DNA of 64,000 nucleotides. It comes from Celoporthe dispersa (Eukaryota > Ascomycota > Sordariomycetes > Diaporthales > Cryphonectriaceae). The stretch covers positions 372,001 through 436,000 of the forward strand of contig WAID01000003.1 in the NCBI GenBank assembly GCA_016584495.1, given 5' to 3'. Below are positions 21,696 to 31,233 of this stretch, in pieces. The notes under the pieces were generated by a model that searched no databases, was not told the origin of the DNA, and saw only the letters and a program-made list of their open reading frames with translations. Position 1 is the stretch's first letter. Each line of letters begins with the position of its first letter. A program made the position numbers and the translations under genes.

Positions 21696-23307
21696 ATGAG
21701 AGACGGAGTGTCCAGGCCGCGGCAGGCTCGTCGCTATCACCTGAGACCCCCAAAGGCCTCTCAAGGACAGCTACTAGACGCTGTTGCGACTGAGGGTGCA
21801 GGTATGTATGGCAGCACAGTCCCTGTTTCTGGAATTAAACGGCATGCTGACGCCCATGGCAAAGAGATTCTTCCGCCGAGCCACAGCGAGCAGTCACTAG
21901 TGAAGGGAGAAGTCGCGCAGGAGACGACGACGCCCCTGCAGTCCGACGAACGACACCCCGACACGGTATCTGAGGTTCACTCTGTGTTGGCGAAGACGCG
22001 GAGAGACACACAGCAACCTAAAGTTGAGGACGAGAACGCAGGAGAGGCGGCTCAGGTACGACACGCTCTTCTTGCCCTCCCAAGTACAGTCGCCGACTAA
22101 CAGAGGAGCTCGTGCAGACGGCTCGCAATTTTCCTCGGCGTCGAGACACCACTCCCCCTCTCAGTCCGAAGCCTCGGACCAAGAGCAAGAGCAAGCACCT
22201 CCAGCCACGCGGTCGCTGAAACGGCAGATCAGCAGCGACGACGACGGACCCCAGCTACAGCGGGCACAACTGACGCGGAAGAACTTGGCTCGGTTCAACA
22301 GGATGGCAAGAAAGAGGGAAACCAAGAAGACGGCGTCGCCTGCTTCCCCAGAAACCCAGACCGAGCTGACGACAACGACCATTTCAGCAACAGCGCGTCG
22401 TTTTGCTATGCAAGCTTCCAGAAATGGCATCCTCGAACCATACCGTTCCAAACCTCCTACGAACCTCGAGGATCTCTGTGAACGATACGCTGAATCTCGC
22501 GGTACGGCTTCGCCCACCGAGTCAGCATACAAGGGTTATGTGAATACAATAGGACGAGGACCAAACGAAGCCACTGTGGTTGTTGAAACGAGCAACGTGT
22601 TGCTCAAGAAATATCCCAACGAAGGTTACTGTCGAACATTCAACCGGGCATTTACGAACTTGCCAAAAGATGTTGGTTTCAACAAAAGCCTATCTCCTCC
22701 GCAGCCGGATTTTGTTGAAGGTCTTGAAATATCTGAATTCCGTCCGTTCCCTATTGATGAGCATCTTGCAGAAGCGGTGCTCTATAAAGACGATCCTACG
22801 TCTTCAGCCTTGCCACACATAGCTGGGGAATGGAAAGGATCTGGGAAAAACTTGAACGAGGCCAAGCAGCAGAGCGCTTACGACGGAGCTTCTCTTGTCT
22901 ACGCGAGAAACCAAGCTCTTTCCTATCTCGGGAAATCTGATCCTCCTGGGCATGCCGAGGTTACAACCTTTACTTCAGACGGCACTCACCTTACTCTGTT
23001 TGCACACTATGCTATGCCATCGGAGAAGGACGGTACTCTTGAATACCACCAGTATCCTATCGAGTCGGCAGACCTCACAACTTCTCATCAGAAGTTCAAA
23101 GACGGCCGCAGAGGGCTCAGGAATGTACAGGACTACGCAATGAAACAGTCGTACGCCCTGAGGGACCAGCTACAGGACCACTGGGAGCTGCGCTGCGCTG
23201 CGCTCCAACCCATCGCTGAGGGGGCACTTCCGCCTGTGCCGGGCAGGGCGCCGCCTGGCTCATTTGACGCACACGAAGATAAAGACAACGATGACAGCAC
23301 TCCCTAA
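21696..23307 (+). CDS. Fungal PD-(D/E)XK nuclease-like protein (DUF7924-like)
   Basis: Accessory fungal protein of unknown role. ATG 21696 opens a basic, low-complexity N-terminus (MRDGVSRPRQARRYHLRPP) to about 22055, followed by the folded part in another frame (from about 22100 to 23307). Seen in the folded part: LTRKNLARFN, PDFVEGLEISEF, then AGEWKGSGKNLNEAKQQSAY and ARNQALSYLG. The D...ExK...Q pattern (DF, EWK, Q) fits a PD-(D/E)XK-type active site; this assignment is inference. The N-terminal and main frames do not join by any clean intron: the best signal, GTACGA at 22056 with CTAAC then GTGCAG at 22117, leaves the wrong phase. Either an unseen splice or another single-base indel is involved, so the first 120 codons are uncertain. 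Confidence 0.7.
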
Positions 23308-24171
23308 AGGCAAAGTGGCACCAACTTCGAATCCGTGGGGATAGAAGACGAAATGGAGGTCCTGCGGGAAGTTATTACTGGTCCGAAGGGTTCCACGGCC
23401 TTGAGGTAGTTGCTACGGATGATGTTCAGTGTTGCAGTGACCGGGCTACGGCCAGAGTAGGTCGACTGTGTATAGTCCACCGTGTCGGTGAGGGTTACGT
23501 CCTCCATTAGAGAGAAGAAGAAGTGAGGACATAGATGGGAAAGACACATTATTACCGGTTGAGCCTGCATATGAGGTCCTTTGGGAACTCCTCCAGAGAA
23601 GAGTGGGCGGCCTTCTTTGTGTGTTAAACAGTTTCTCTGCCACTGGAGGGCAACTCTGTCGCCGTCTCAATTGGGACGAGAATCTGAGATTGCTGAGCAG
23701 GTCCCGTTTGTGCAGCTCGCGATCTGGACTGCCGCATAGTACCAGCATATGTATGACCTCTGAGAGCGTCTAGCCAGGGCAGGCCCGAAGACAGAGCTTG
23801 GCCTGTCCACCTCACTGGAGACAAGGGACGGGTCGCGCTCGTCATAATATGCATACGGGATAACCAAGGTGTCATTTTAGTCCTTCAGGACTTCATAATG
23901 TACCAGACTTTGACGTTCAACCAAGACGACACCGGTATTGGGATCTTGAGTTATACCTCAGCCCAAGCGACGACCGAAACCATGTTAGAGCTTGCCGGTC
24001 TCGTTCTCAGCTCCGGGCTCCGTCTGTCAATTCCGAACTCCAACCGTGACAACAGTTGTTAATGCGCCTCGTTCAGAACCTATAATACTCAGGTTTCCTT
24101 GTTCTTACCTAGATGCTCTTCAGTTTATCAATTTCCAATCAAGTATCCAAGGCGACCGAGAACGCAATAGC
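23308..24171. other. Intergenic, one doubtful minus ORF
   Basis: No convincing gene. A minus-strand frame at 23867-23667 (MVIPYAYYDERDPSL...) and an adjoining one to 23304 have somewhat protein-like composition, but I recognise nothing and see no clear splicing. The frame upstream of the hydrolase (23992-24171) is most likely leader. Confidence 0.35.
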
Positions 24172-24857
24172 ATGGCGGCTCCGGCTCAATCCTCCTCCAC
24201 TGTGGACTTTAGTTCACCCTACGCAATTCTTAATCTTGATTGGATGCCCATTCTGATGAACGCTATTCAAGATACCGCCGAAGGAAAAGTGCTTATCGAC
24301 AATTGCATTCGATGGAACGATTCTGTCCATGACAAGCCCGTTCGGCCTCTCACCATCTTCTCAATCCTTGCATTCCAAGCCGACCATCCCGAGATGCAGA
24401 AGAACACCCCGTTCGCTCGTCTGATTGCTCCATTCGGCAAGTTCGAACAAGGCACAGCGGATGCAACGGTCGATGCCCGCTTCAGAGTCGACAAGAAAGA
24501 CATTGTTCTTAGCAAAACAAAGTTGTCCGCAACCAGTGGTACCACCCTAGAACAAATTCTCCGAGCACATGGAATCAAATCGGTTATTATTGTAAGTATT
24601 CGACTTCTGCTAACATGAATTCCATCTAATGAATCGTTCTACAGTCTGGCTTAAGCCTTTCGGGAGCTGTCATGAGCACCATCTACCATTTGTTTGATTT
24701 AGATTATGAGGTGTTTGTCATCAAGGATAATGTTGTGGAACTACCGCTTGATCAGACGTTTAAATATGCCGAGGTCATGTTAGACAGCCTCTTGCCGAAG
24801 ATGCAGTTGAAGGTTATTTCCTTGGATGATGCCTTGAGAGCTCTTGAGAAGCAGTAA
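24172..24857 (+). CDS. Isochorismatase-like hydrolase, nucleophile Cys replaced
   Basis: Isochorismatase/cysteine hydrolase fold (PF00857 type). Two exons, 24172-24591 and 24645-24857, with a 53-nt intron (GTAAGT donor, CTAAC branch, ACAG acceptor) give 210 residues, usual for the family. Seen: AILNLDWMP at the position of the catalytic Asp, KTKLSATSGTTLEQIL with the conserved Lys region, and GIKSVII|SGLSLSGAVMST, the strand-loop that carries the nucleophilic Cys in active members. Here Ala stands where Cys is expected, a pattern I recall in some fungal paralogues; so hydrolysis by the classic mechanism is doubtful. It converges with the zinc-cluster regulator (117 bp between ends) and may belong with that gene and the MFS exporter. 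Confidence 0.85.
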
Positions 24858-24973
24858 GCTAGATGCGGAAAAAACGGTTGCTTGGGTGGCAAATATTGCG
24901 GGGAGGCTTGTGAATCTATGTCGCAAGTAGGTGGAATGAAATGAAAATTCCGAATTACCAGCGTAAGAGCATG

Positions 24974-26323
24974 TTATCTTCCATGTGTGCAACTGGCAAC
25001 TGCATACAACATTGTGCCGAACTCATCGATGTCTTCCAGCCACAAATCCACCCTTCTCCGTCTCTTAGCAGTGCTATGAGCATCAAGGTCTGGAGGGGTC
25101 GACCAGAGCTCATCGATTGTAAGACTTCCTTCTCCCCACTCCGCCAGGTGTATGTTGTACGCCTTGTCCCAATCACACCGAGTTCCTGCTCTCCATAGCA
25201 CTTTGCTGGAGGGCGTGGGAAGTCCCTTTAGTTCGTCGCCGACGTAGGTCGGGAGGCTATCCTGAACAGACAGCACGCTGTCGAAGAGGTACATCACGTA
25301 CAGGGTTCGTCTCTTCGCCTCAGCCACAATCCATTCTTCCCATCTAGGGCGCACCCTGTGTTCATCGGCAGCGCAGACGAGCCCTCGCCGTGATGATGCG
25401 TGGGCAAGCCCCTGGAGGTGTAACATCGCCTGGTGTGGGCAGTTGCTGCGCGTCCGGCTGAGGCGGAAGAACAGTACCATCGCATAGATAAGATACGCTT
25501 GAAACGCAGCCAGCAGAGACATGTCATCATAAGTCTCGCAATGTGCAGCAAGGGTTTCCATCTGGCGCTGGAGAACCAACGCAGCTGTATCCTCGCTTCC
25601 GGGCAAGGGATCGTCACCCACGCGGATCAAACTTAGGCACACTGCCAATGGAGATCCGGCCGGGGGTTCCATGAGCTGTGTAGGGTGAATGAACGGCAAG
25701 CACTCACGACCACGGACGGCAACGGCTGCGTAGGATCTCAAGATACTCAACATGAGATTAATGATGCCAGCAGGATAGAGCTTGATCCTCAGCTCAGGCC
25801 GAGAGATATAAGGGCTCATCCAGCGGGTGGAGATCTCATCCACGTTGAAAGGACACGTGAGGTTCAACCCAGAGAAGTTCAGCGCATCAGATCTGCCAGG
25901 AGCATGCTCGGTATGGTCTAGCCGCTCATGCTTGGACATCGAAGCCGTTGTATGGATATATGGGAGCTCAGCCGACATAGTTTGGTTGACCTCAGCGCCC
26001 ACTTCTGGATCCATTGGTGCCATCTCGGAAAGGAGTGCGGTGCTGCGCGCAGGCGACCCATCCTCGACGTCTGGGGCTAAAGCGTCTTCGAATGACATAG
26101 GAGTAAAACATGTAGCCTCGCCGTTCGTGGAACCGGGTTCCTGTTGCGTGTCCTCTGGTGGCGTTCCCTGGGTGAAGGTGCATAACAAGTCGCGCTGAGT
26201 GCACCTGAGGCAACGCGCTCCTCTACGATCGCACCGCGCTTTCGCAACAACACAGCTCTGGCACGCCTTTTGCCGCGAAGTTGAATATCTTGAGGCTTTC
26301 ATCGTGACATGTCGTAAGCCCAT
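24974..26323 (-). CDS. Zn2Cys6 transcription factor
   Basis: Binuclear zinc-cluster regulator, nuclear and sequence-specific. Near the N-terminus the six cysteines are spaced C-X2-C-X6-C-X6-C-X2-C-X6-C (KACQSCVVAKARCDRRGARC then LRCTQRDLLC), matching the Gal4-type motif. The ORF gives 449 residues from 26323; a second in-frame ATG at 26302 (MKASRYSTSRQ) is equally likely. The middle region (FNVDEISTRWMSPYI, YLFDSVLSVQDSLP) resembles the fungal zinc-cluster regulatory region found in secondary-metabolism and catabolic regulators. It is transcribed away from the MFS gene; the shared 430-bp promoter carries several CGG/CCG half-sites, a typical autoregulatory and target arrangement. No introns are evident. 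Confidence 0.9.
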   Translation of the reverse strand: MGLRHVTMKASRYSTSRQKACQSCVVAKARCDRRGARCLRCTQRDLLCTFTQGTPPEDTQQEPGSTNGEATCFTPMSFEDALAPDVEDGSPARSTALLSEMAPMDPEVGAEVNQTMSAELPYIHTTASMSKHERLDHTEHAPGRSDALNFSGLNLTCPFNVDEISTRWMSPYISRPELRIKLYPAGIINLMLSILRSYAAVAVRGRECLPFIHPTQLMEPPAGSPLAVCLSLIRVGDDPLPGSEDTAALVLQRQMETLAAHCETYDDMSLLAAFQAYLIYAMVLFFRLSRTRSNCPHQAMLHLQGLAHASSRRGLVCAADEHRVRPRWEEWIVAEAKRRTLYVMYLFDSVLSVQDSLPTYVGDELKGLPTPSSKVLWRAGTRCDWDKAYNIHLAEWGEGSLTIDELWSTPPDLDAHSTAKRRRRVDLWLEDIDEFGTMLYAVASCTHGR

Positions 26324-26538
26324 ACGTGGACTTTGTGTTTCTCAACTAATCATGATCATAATGGTGAATTAGATGTGCTCGTTGGACAAGTTGTTGCGTT
26401 AACTCCACAGAATCCTCGGCAGTGGCTACAAGGACAAAGATGGTTATGGTGCTTATCAGAGCTGGTTTCGGTATGCGAGATCCTAAGTGGCGAGGATGCC
26501 TTGCTGAAACCGGAATTCCGCCCCTTCTGTGAGTGTTG

Positions 26539-26647
26539 CGGAGACCGTAGGCGAAATTACTATGTAAAGCGCCGGAGCTGAACCCTTCCCGACGTTGGGA
26601 CCACGGAGCTGAGGCCGCTCAGCTCCGTAGGGGGGGACGGAGTTCCG
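26539..26647. promoter_or_regulatory. CGG/CCG array in the divergent TF-MFS promoter
   Basis: Zinc-cluster proteins bind paired CGG triplets. Within about 110 bp are: CGGAGACCG (26539-26547, CGG-N3-CCG); CGGAGCTGAA (26573-26582); an inverted repeat with perfect 11-bp arms ACGGAGCTGAG and CTCAGCTCCGT (26603-26613 and 26618-26628, 4-bp spacer); and CGGAGTTCCG (26638-26647, CGG-N4-CCG). CGGAGCTGAR thus occurs three times. It lies midway between the regulator and the MFS gene, so the adjacent Zn2Cys6 protein is the obvious candidate binder. That last step is inference. Confidence 0.6.
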
Positions 26648-26752
26648 CGGAATTTAGCATTTACCGCCAATAATATAATATATGCTTGCCCAGGCATCTC
26701 TTTGATTCTTTGTACAGTGCCCAACTCGGCTGTCGAATACGCTTCATCAACC

Positions 26753-28379
26753 ATGGATAAACAAGAATCAGAAGGACAGCAACGCGACTCTCTCCCGCCA
26801 TGTCCACCTCCTGCGTCACCTTCGATTCCAACCTCAACATCTCCTGCTCGTGAGCCACTTTACACTATTTTCGACAAGCGACAGAAATGGTTGATTGTTT
26901 TCATCGTTTCGATTGCCGCAACTTGTGAGTCTTTTGGGATTGAGAAGGACGTGATTGTATTCTCGTTCTTGGAGGCTCATTTACCGCCGTCAACTAGTTT
27001 CCGGTTTCGCCTCGAATATCTACTTTCCAGCTCTCCCAACTGTCGCCAAGGATCTCAGCGTGTCTCTAGAGCTGGCTGATCTCACGGTCACGTCATATCT
27101 GATCTTCCAGGGACTGGCACCGAGCCTCTGGGGACCAGTTTCCGATGTGAAGGGCCGTCGGATCGCGTACACGTTGACCTTCATCGTGTTCCTGGGGGCT
27201 TGTATCGGCCTGGCTGAGACACAAAATTATGCCACACTTGTAGTGCTGAGGTGCCTTCAGAGCACTGGTAGCGCGAGCACGATTGCCATCGGAGCTGGCG
27301 TGATCGGGGATATTACCACCCGAGCGGACCGAGGTGGTTCCATGGGCGTCTTCCAGGCCGGGCTTCTCGTGCCTGTTGCCATCGGACCAGTTATCGGAGG
27401 TGCTCTAGCCGGGTCTCTGGGGTGGAGGGCAATCTTTTGGTTCTTGACCATCTATGGCGGCGTCTTCCTCGTGTCACTGCTTCTCTTGCTACCAGAGACA
27501 CTTCGATCATTGGTTGCCAATGGCAGTCTGCTCCACCCAGGTCCGATGACCAGATATCCTCTCAGCCTGTACCAGAAACTTACGACGGCCGACTTGCGTC
27601 CTGGGACAGCACCACCGCAGCTGGGAGAGCGGAAGCGAGTCGACATCTTTGGACCGTTCCGAATTCTTTCCAGCAGACACGCGTTTCCCATAATTATTTT
27701 CCTCGCAGTGTATTACGCTGTGTGGCAGATGAGCATCACAGCCATGTCGTCCTTGTTTGAGTCTCGCTACGGTCTCACCGAGACCCAAATCGGTCTAACA
27801 TTCATTGCTAATGGCGTTGGCTCTATGGTTGGCACGCTGATCTCAGGGAAAGTCCTTGACATCGACTATCAGCGGGTGAAACGCAAGTTCAAATCTCAGT
27901 CTGCTACCGCCAATGGCGAGACCGGGAGCAGTCCGGAGCATGAGGACATCAAGGAGGACAATTTCCCGCTCGAGAGAGCACGCCTGAGGCTTGTTCCTCT
28001 GTTTTCTTGTCTGCAATGCCTCTCTATTCTCCTTTTCGGGTGGACTGTTCAGTACCCTGAACGCGTGCACATCGCTGTGCCCATCATTTCAACATTCATC
28101 ACAGGGTGGACGGCGGTGTCAACGCAGTCCGTCATTATGACTTACCTTGTGGACGTGTTCCCGGACCGCAGTGCTGCTGCTAGTGCCAGCCTTAATCTCG
28201 CAAGATGCTTATTCGCTGCCGGTGGAACAAGCTTTGTCATGCTGATGATCGATGGGATCGGCGTTGGGCTGACATTCACCGTATGTGCTGCTTTACAAAT
28301 ATTGGCACTAGTAGGCCCTTTTGTGCAGTGGCGGTTTGCTGCTAGCTGGCGAGAAAAGTCTGTCGAGGAAAAGGCATAA
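26753..28379 (+). CDS. MFS exporter, DHA1 (Qdr-type) family
   Basis: Twelve-helix drug:H+ antiporter-like transporter of the plasma membrane. Exons 26753-26924 and 26998-28379 with a 73-nt intron (GTGAGT...CTAG) give 517 residues; the splice makes SIAATFSGFASNIYFPALPT, a diagnostic helix-1 sequence. Further signatures: SYLIFQGLAPSLWGPVSDVKGRR (motif A), RCLQSTGSASTIAIGAGVIGD, GPVIGGALAGSLGWRAIFW (motif C region) and, in the second half, DIDYQRVKRKF after a GLTFIANGVGSMVGTLISGK helix, all as in the Qdr1-3/Dtr1 group. The N-terminus is a Pro/Ser-rich cytosolic tail. It is divergent from the zinc-cluster gene. Likely role: export of a toxic or metabolic compound handled by the neighbouring genes (inference). 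Confidence 0.92.
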
Positions 28380-29167
28380 GCGTCTCTGTGACTCTGTCCC
28401 CGACCTGCTACATGGCAGGGATTTATCTTTTCAAATAATTCTCTCTATTGAAGTTGGTCAGGGTTCAAAGATACATTTAATGTATAATCGGTCTACGGTA
28501 TTACTGCGTATAGAAAAGGGCTTGGGGTGTGTAGTGATACGGGGAAAAAAGCTTTGTGCTAGCAGCTGTGCCAATGAATTACCCGTCCTGAGTATGGAAA
28601 AGTATCAACAGAGTTCTTGAGACTGTTCGTTCGCGGTGAGAATATTGCAGTGTATGGCTTGGAGCAGTCTTTAGAACTATACCAGGTTCACAAGTAAAGA
28701 GCTATAAAAGTGAGTCTATCTACTAATAATAAATGTGTTTTGATGTCCAGATTATCTGACCGAACCTCTTAAAGATGTTGCAATGTATTGATTCCGAATT
28801 ACATAGGTATTTATGTTTATATCTTTATTCTCATCCTTCCGCCAGAACGTCTTTGTCTTTTCTTTTTTCTTCGTTTTTCTTTCTTTTTTCTATTTATTGG
28901 ACAGGCTTCGCCATGCGTTTTTCCAGTCTTGCCTAGGCCCAGAGATATTACAGGTACTATCGACAAGGTACAATGACGATACACAACAAAGGACTAGCTG
29001 GGCCGAAATCCCGTGCAAGGCCCCTGTGCCAGAAGCAGGAAATGGCCTTTCACCTGATTAATGTGAAGAAAAGGCTCCTCCCCTCCAACAACTTCTTTCA
29101 CCCCTCTGCAACAACTGCGTACGTCGACTGAAAGGCCCCCAGCTGCCCCGGTAACATACTGTCAGAC
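28380..29167. other. Intergenic, no gene seen
   Basis: AT-leaning 3' region of the MFS gene with short T-rich stretches near 28855-28890. No supported gene. Confidence 0.4.
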
Positions 29168-30336
29168 ATGCGAGACAGGATGAAGCAGCCACGGAAGCGA
29201 GAGCACCAATATAACCTAAGAATGCGCAAACCTGCCCCCCAACCCCGTCGCCATTCACGATCAGAAGCATCACCGCCAGCCCAGCAAGACGAGCCATTGC
29301 CGCCGACACCAAAGCGCTCTGCCGCATCACCAGAGCAGCAGGTCGACCCCTCTTCCCAAAGATATCAGGGATCGTTCGAGCCGGCAGCCCAAACGCAGCA
29401 GTCCAGCAGGTCGCCGTCAAAAAGGATCATCCCGAGCGCAATGCTGACGGTCCTGCCTGCGATCCATCCATACCCAAGCATCATCAACAACCTACGCCAG
29501 CCTTAGAGCCCCAGTTAGGAGAGTTCCAGGCGGCGAGGCCTGAAGACAGTTGGTTCATCGAGTTTTGGCAGCGTAGGACTGCTGAGGCGCTCGTGGTACA
29601 GCGGCAGAGTGAAGGCGGTGACGGTCTTAGCATTGACCTGGTCGAGGACGTCGATAACAGTCCAAACGTGGAGGGACTGTCTGACTGGGAAGACAGCGAT
29701 CAGATGTCGCAGCTGCGGGGTGGAGCCAGCTCGCAGTCTCCATGCTCAGACGACAGACTGAAGACATCGAGCCCCTCATACCGCGGGACGCTGAAGATGA
29801 ACAATGTGATCGTGGACGACCATGGCACTATGATACCGCGAGACCTTGAGGACCTGGTGACTAGGCACATACGAAAAGAACGCAAATCGCCACGCCTAAG
29901 ACAGGAGGACAAGGCCTTCATCCTGCGCAAGGTCAGTGAGGCTTGGGACGGCCCGGAGTCAAAAGTCATGGGACTTGCGGCGTTTCCCTTGCTTCCCTTT
30001 GACAATCTCGAACGTGATACTAGCCTTGCAGATGGAGGGAATCTGCTCTGGACTCGCGTACCACTACCCCAGAACATCAACTGGCCGCTCGTAATTCCCA
30101 AAACCGACAAGCACTTGGGCTATCAGACCGCACAGCGCTCTGGGTGGACGTCCCAGGAGCTGGCTGCGGCGTATCACCCATGGGTCTGCCAATACTCGCA
30201 GCCGACGCAAGAAAACCTCTTCCCGTCTTTTTCTTGTCGAGGTCAAGTCTGAGGCTACTGGGGGCACAGCCTACGCAGCAGAAGCGCAGCTGGCCACCGC
30301 TGGCTGCCACCGCGTCAGTTCAATGCTGTGGATTCT

Positions 30337-30493
30337 TGTTGGTTAGACTTGTACGAACGTTCGTAGGGGGTTGAATATGTTGTTGATTGATGCATGTAAA
30401 AGGAAGAAAAAGCGTAGCTATCTAGAGAGCTATAAAGCCCCCAAGTAGTATCCCACGCACGAGCCACCAACAACGAAGGTCATTATTGCCACA
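30337..30493 (-). repeat. Left LTR (3' LTR of element)
   Basis: 157 bp, beginning TGTTGGTTAG and ending TTGCCACA on the plus strand. It aligns end to end with the right LTR; the differences are nearly all transitions (G/A and C/T), as RIP produces. This copy keeps the terminal TG while the right one reads TA. Confidence 0.93.
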
Positions 30494-30819
30494 CTAGCAA
30501 TTCTAAAAAAAATATGACCCTTAAGACATCGCAAACTAGCTATAATAGTGCCTTCTCAAAATCATCGCTGCCCTCTCCATACAACTATCGTATCAGATAG
30601 TAAATACTATCCAGGCATTCATATCAAAAATCCAATCCATCATTTTTGTAAATATCCTTATCCTTATCCATATCCTCTATAATCTTCGCACTCTTAATAA
30701 TATCCTTATCCTTTTTGATAGCTTTCTCTATATTCTTAATAGCATCTATCTATATAGCGCTTGCAGATCGCTTTACTAATTTCTTAATTCGGGGCATTGG
30801 GATATACTTCTGAATAAGA

Positions 30820-31233
30820 TCTTTTATAGCCAATAATTGCATATAATCAATCTTTTTCCAATTGAGAACTATTTGAATTTAGATAAGCAAGTCGATCTAT
30901 CTTTAGATTAATTCCTTTATAAGATCTTGATAATCTTATAATTTGCTTAGGATACTAATCTGGCTAATTATAGCAATAATTGTAATAATCTTATAGATTA
31001 TTCTAATACTCTTATAAACAAAATTATTTTCTATGATTTGCAAATGAAGATTACAGATGATAATATTTGACGAATACTATAAATCCTATGCTTTCAATTT
31101 GTCAATATTCTCTCGGATTTATTATTTAATCTTATCTTTGAGGAACAAGATATTCACCTAATCTTTAATCTTATTCTTATAATTATCGAGATTATTAATA
31201 TTGCGCAACTTCTTCTTTTTCTTGCTTGGGTTG
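30820..31233 (-). repeat. Segment shared with 9.74-10.17 kb
   Basis: Reading the minus strand downward from about 31233, the peptide SKKKKKLRNINNLDNYKN and later ENIDKLKA, YSSNIII and YKIITIIAIIS follow the plus-strand copy at 9741-10165 without gaps, including a TAG directly after KLKA and another after the SKL/GKL motif. Other differences are mostly transitions. Coordinates at the low end are approximate because similarity fades. Confidence 0.75.
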
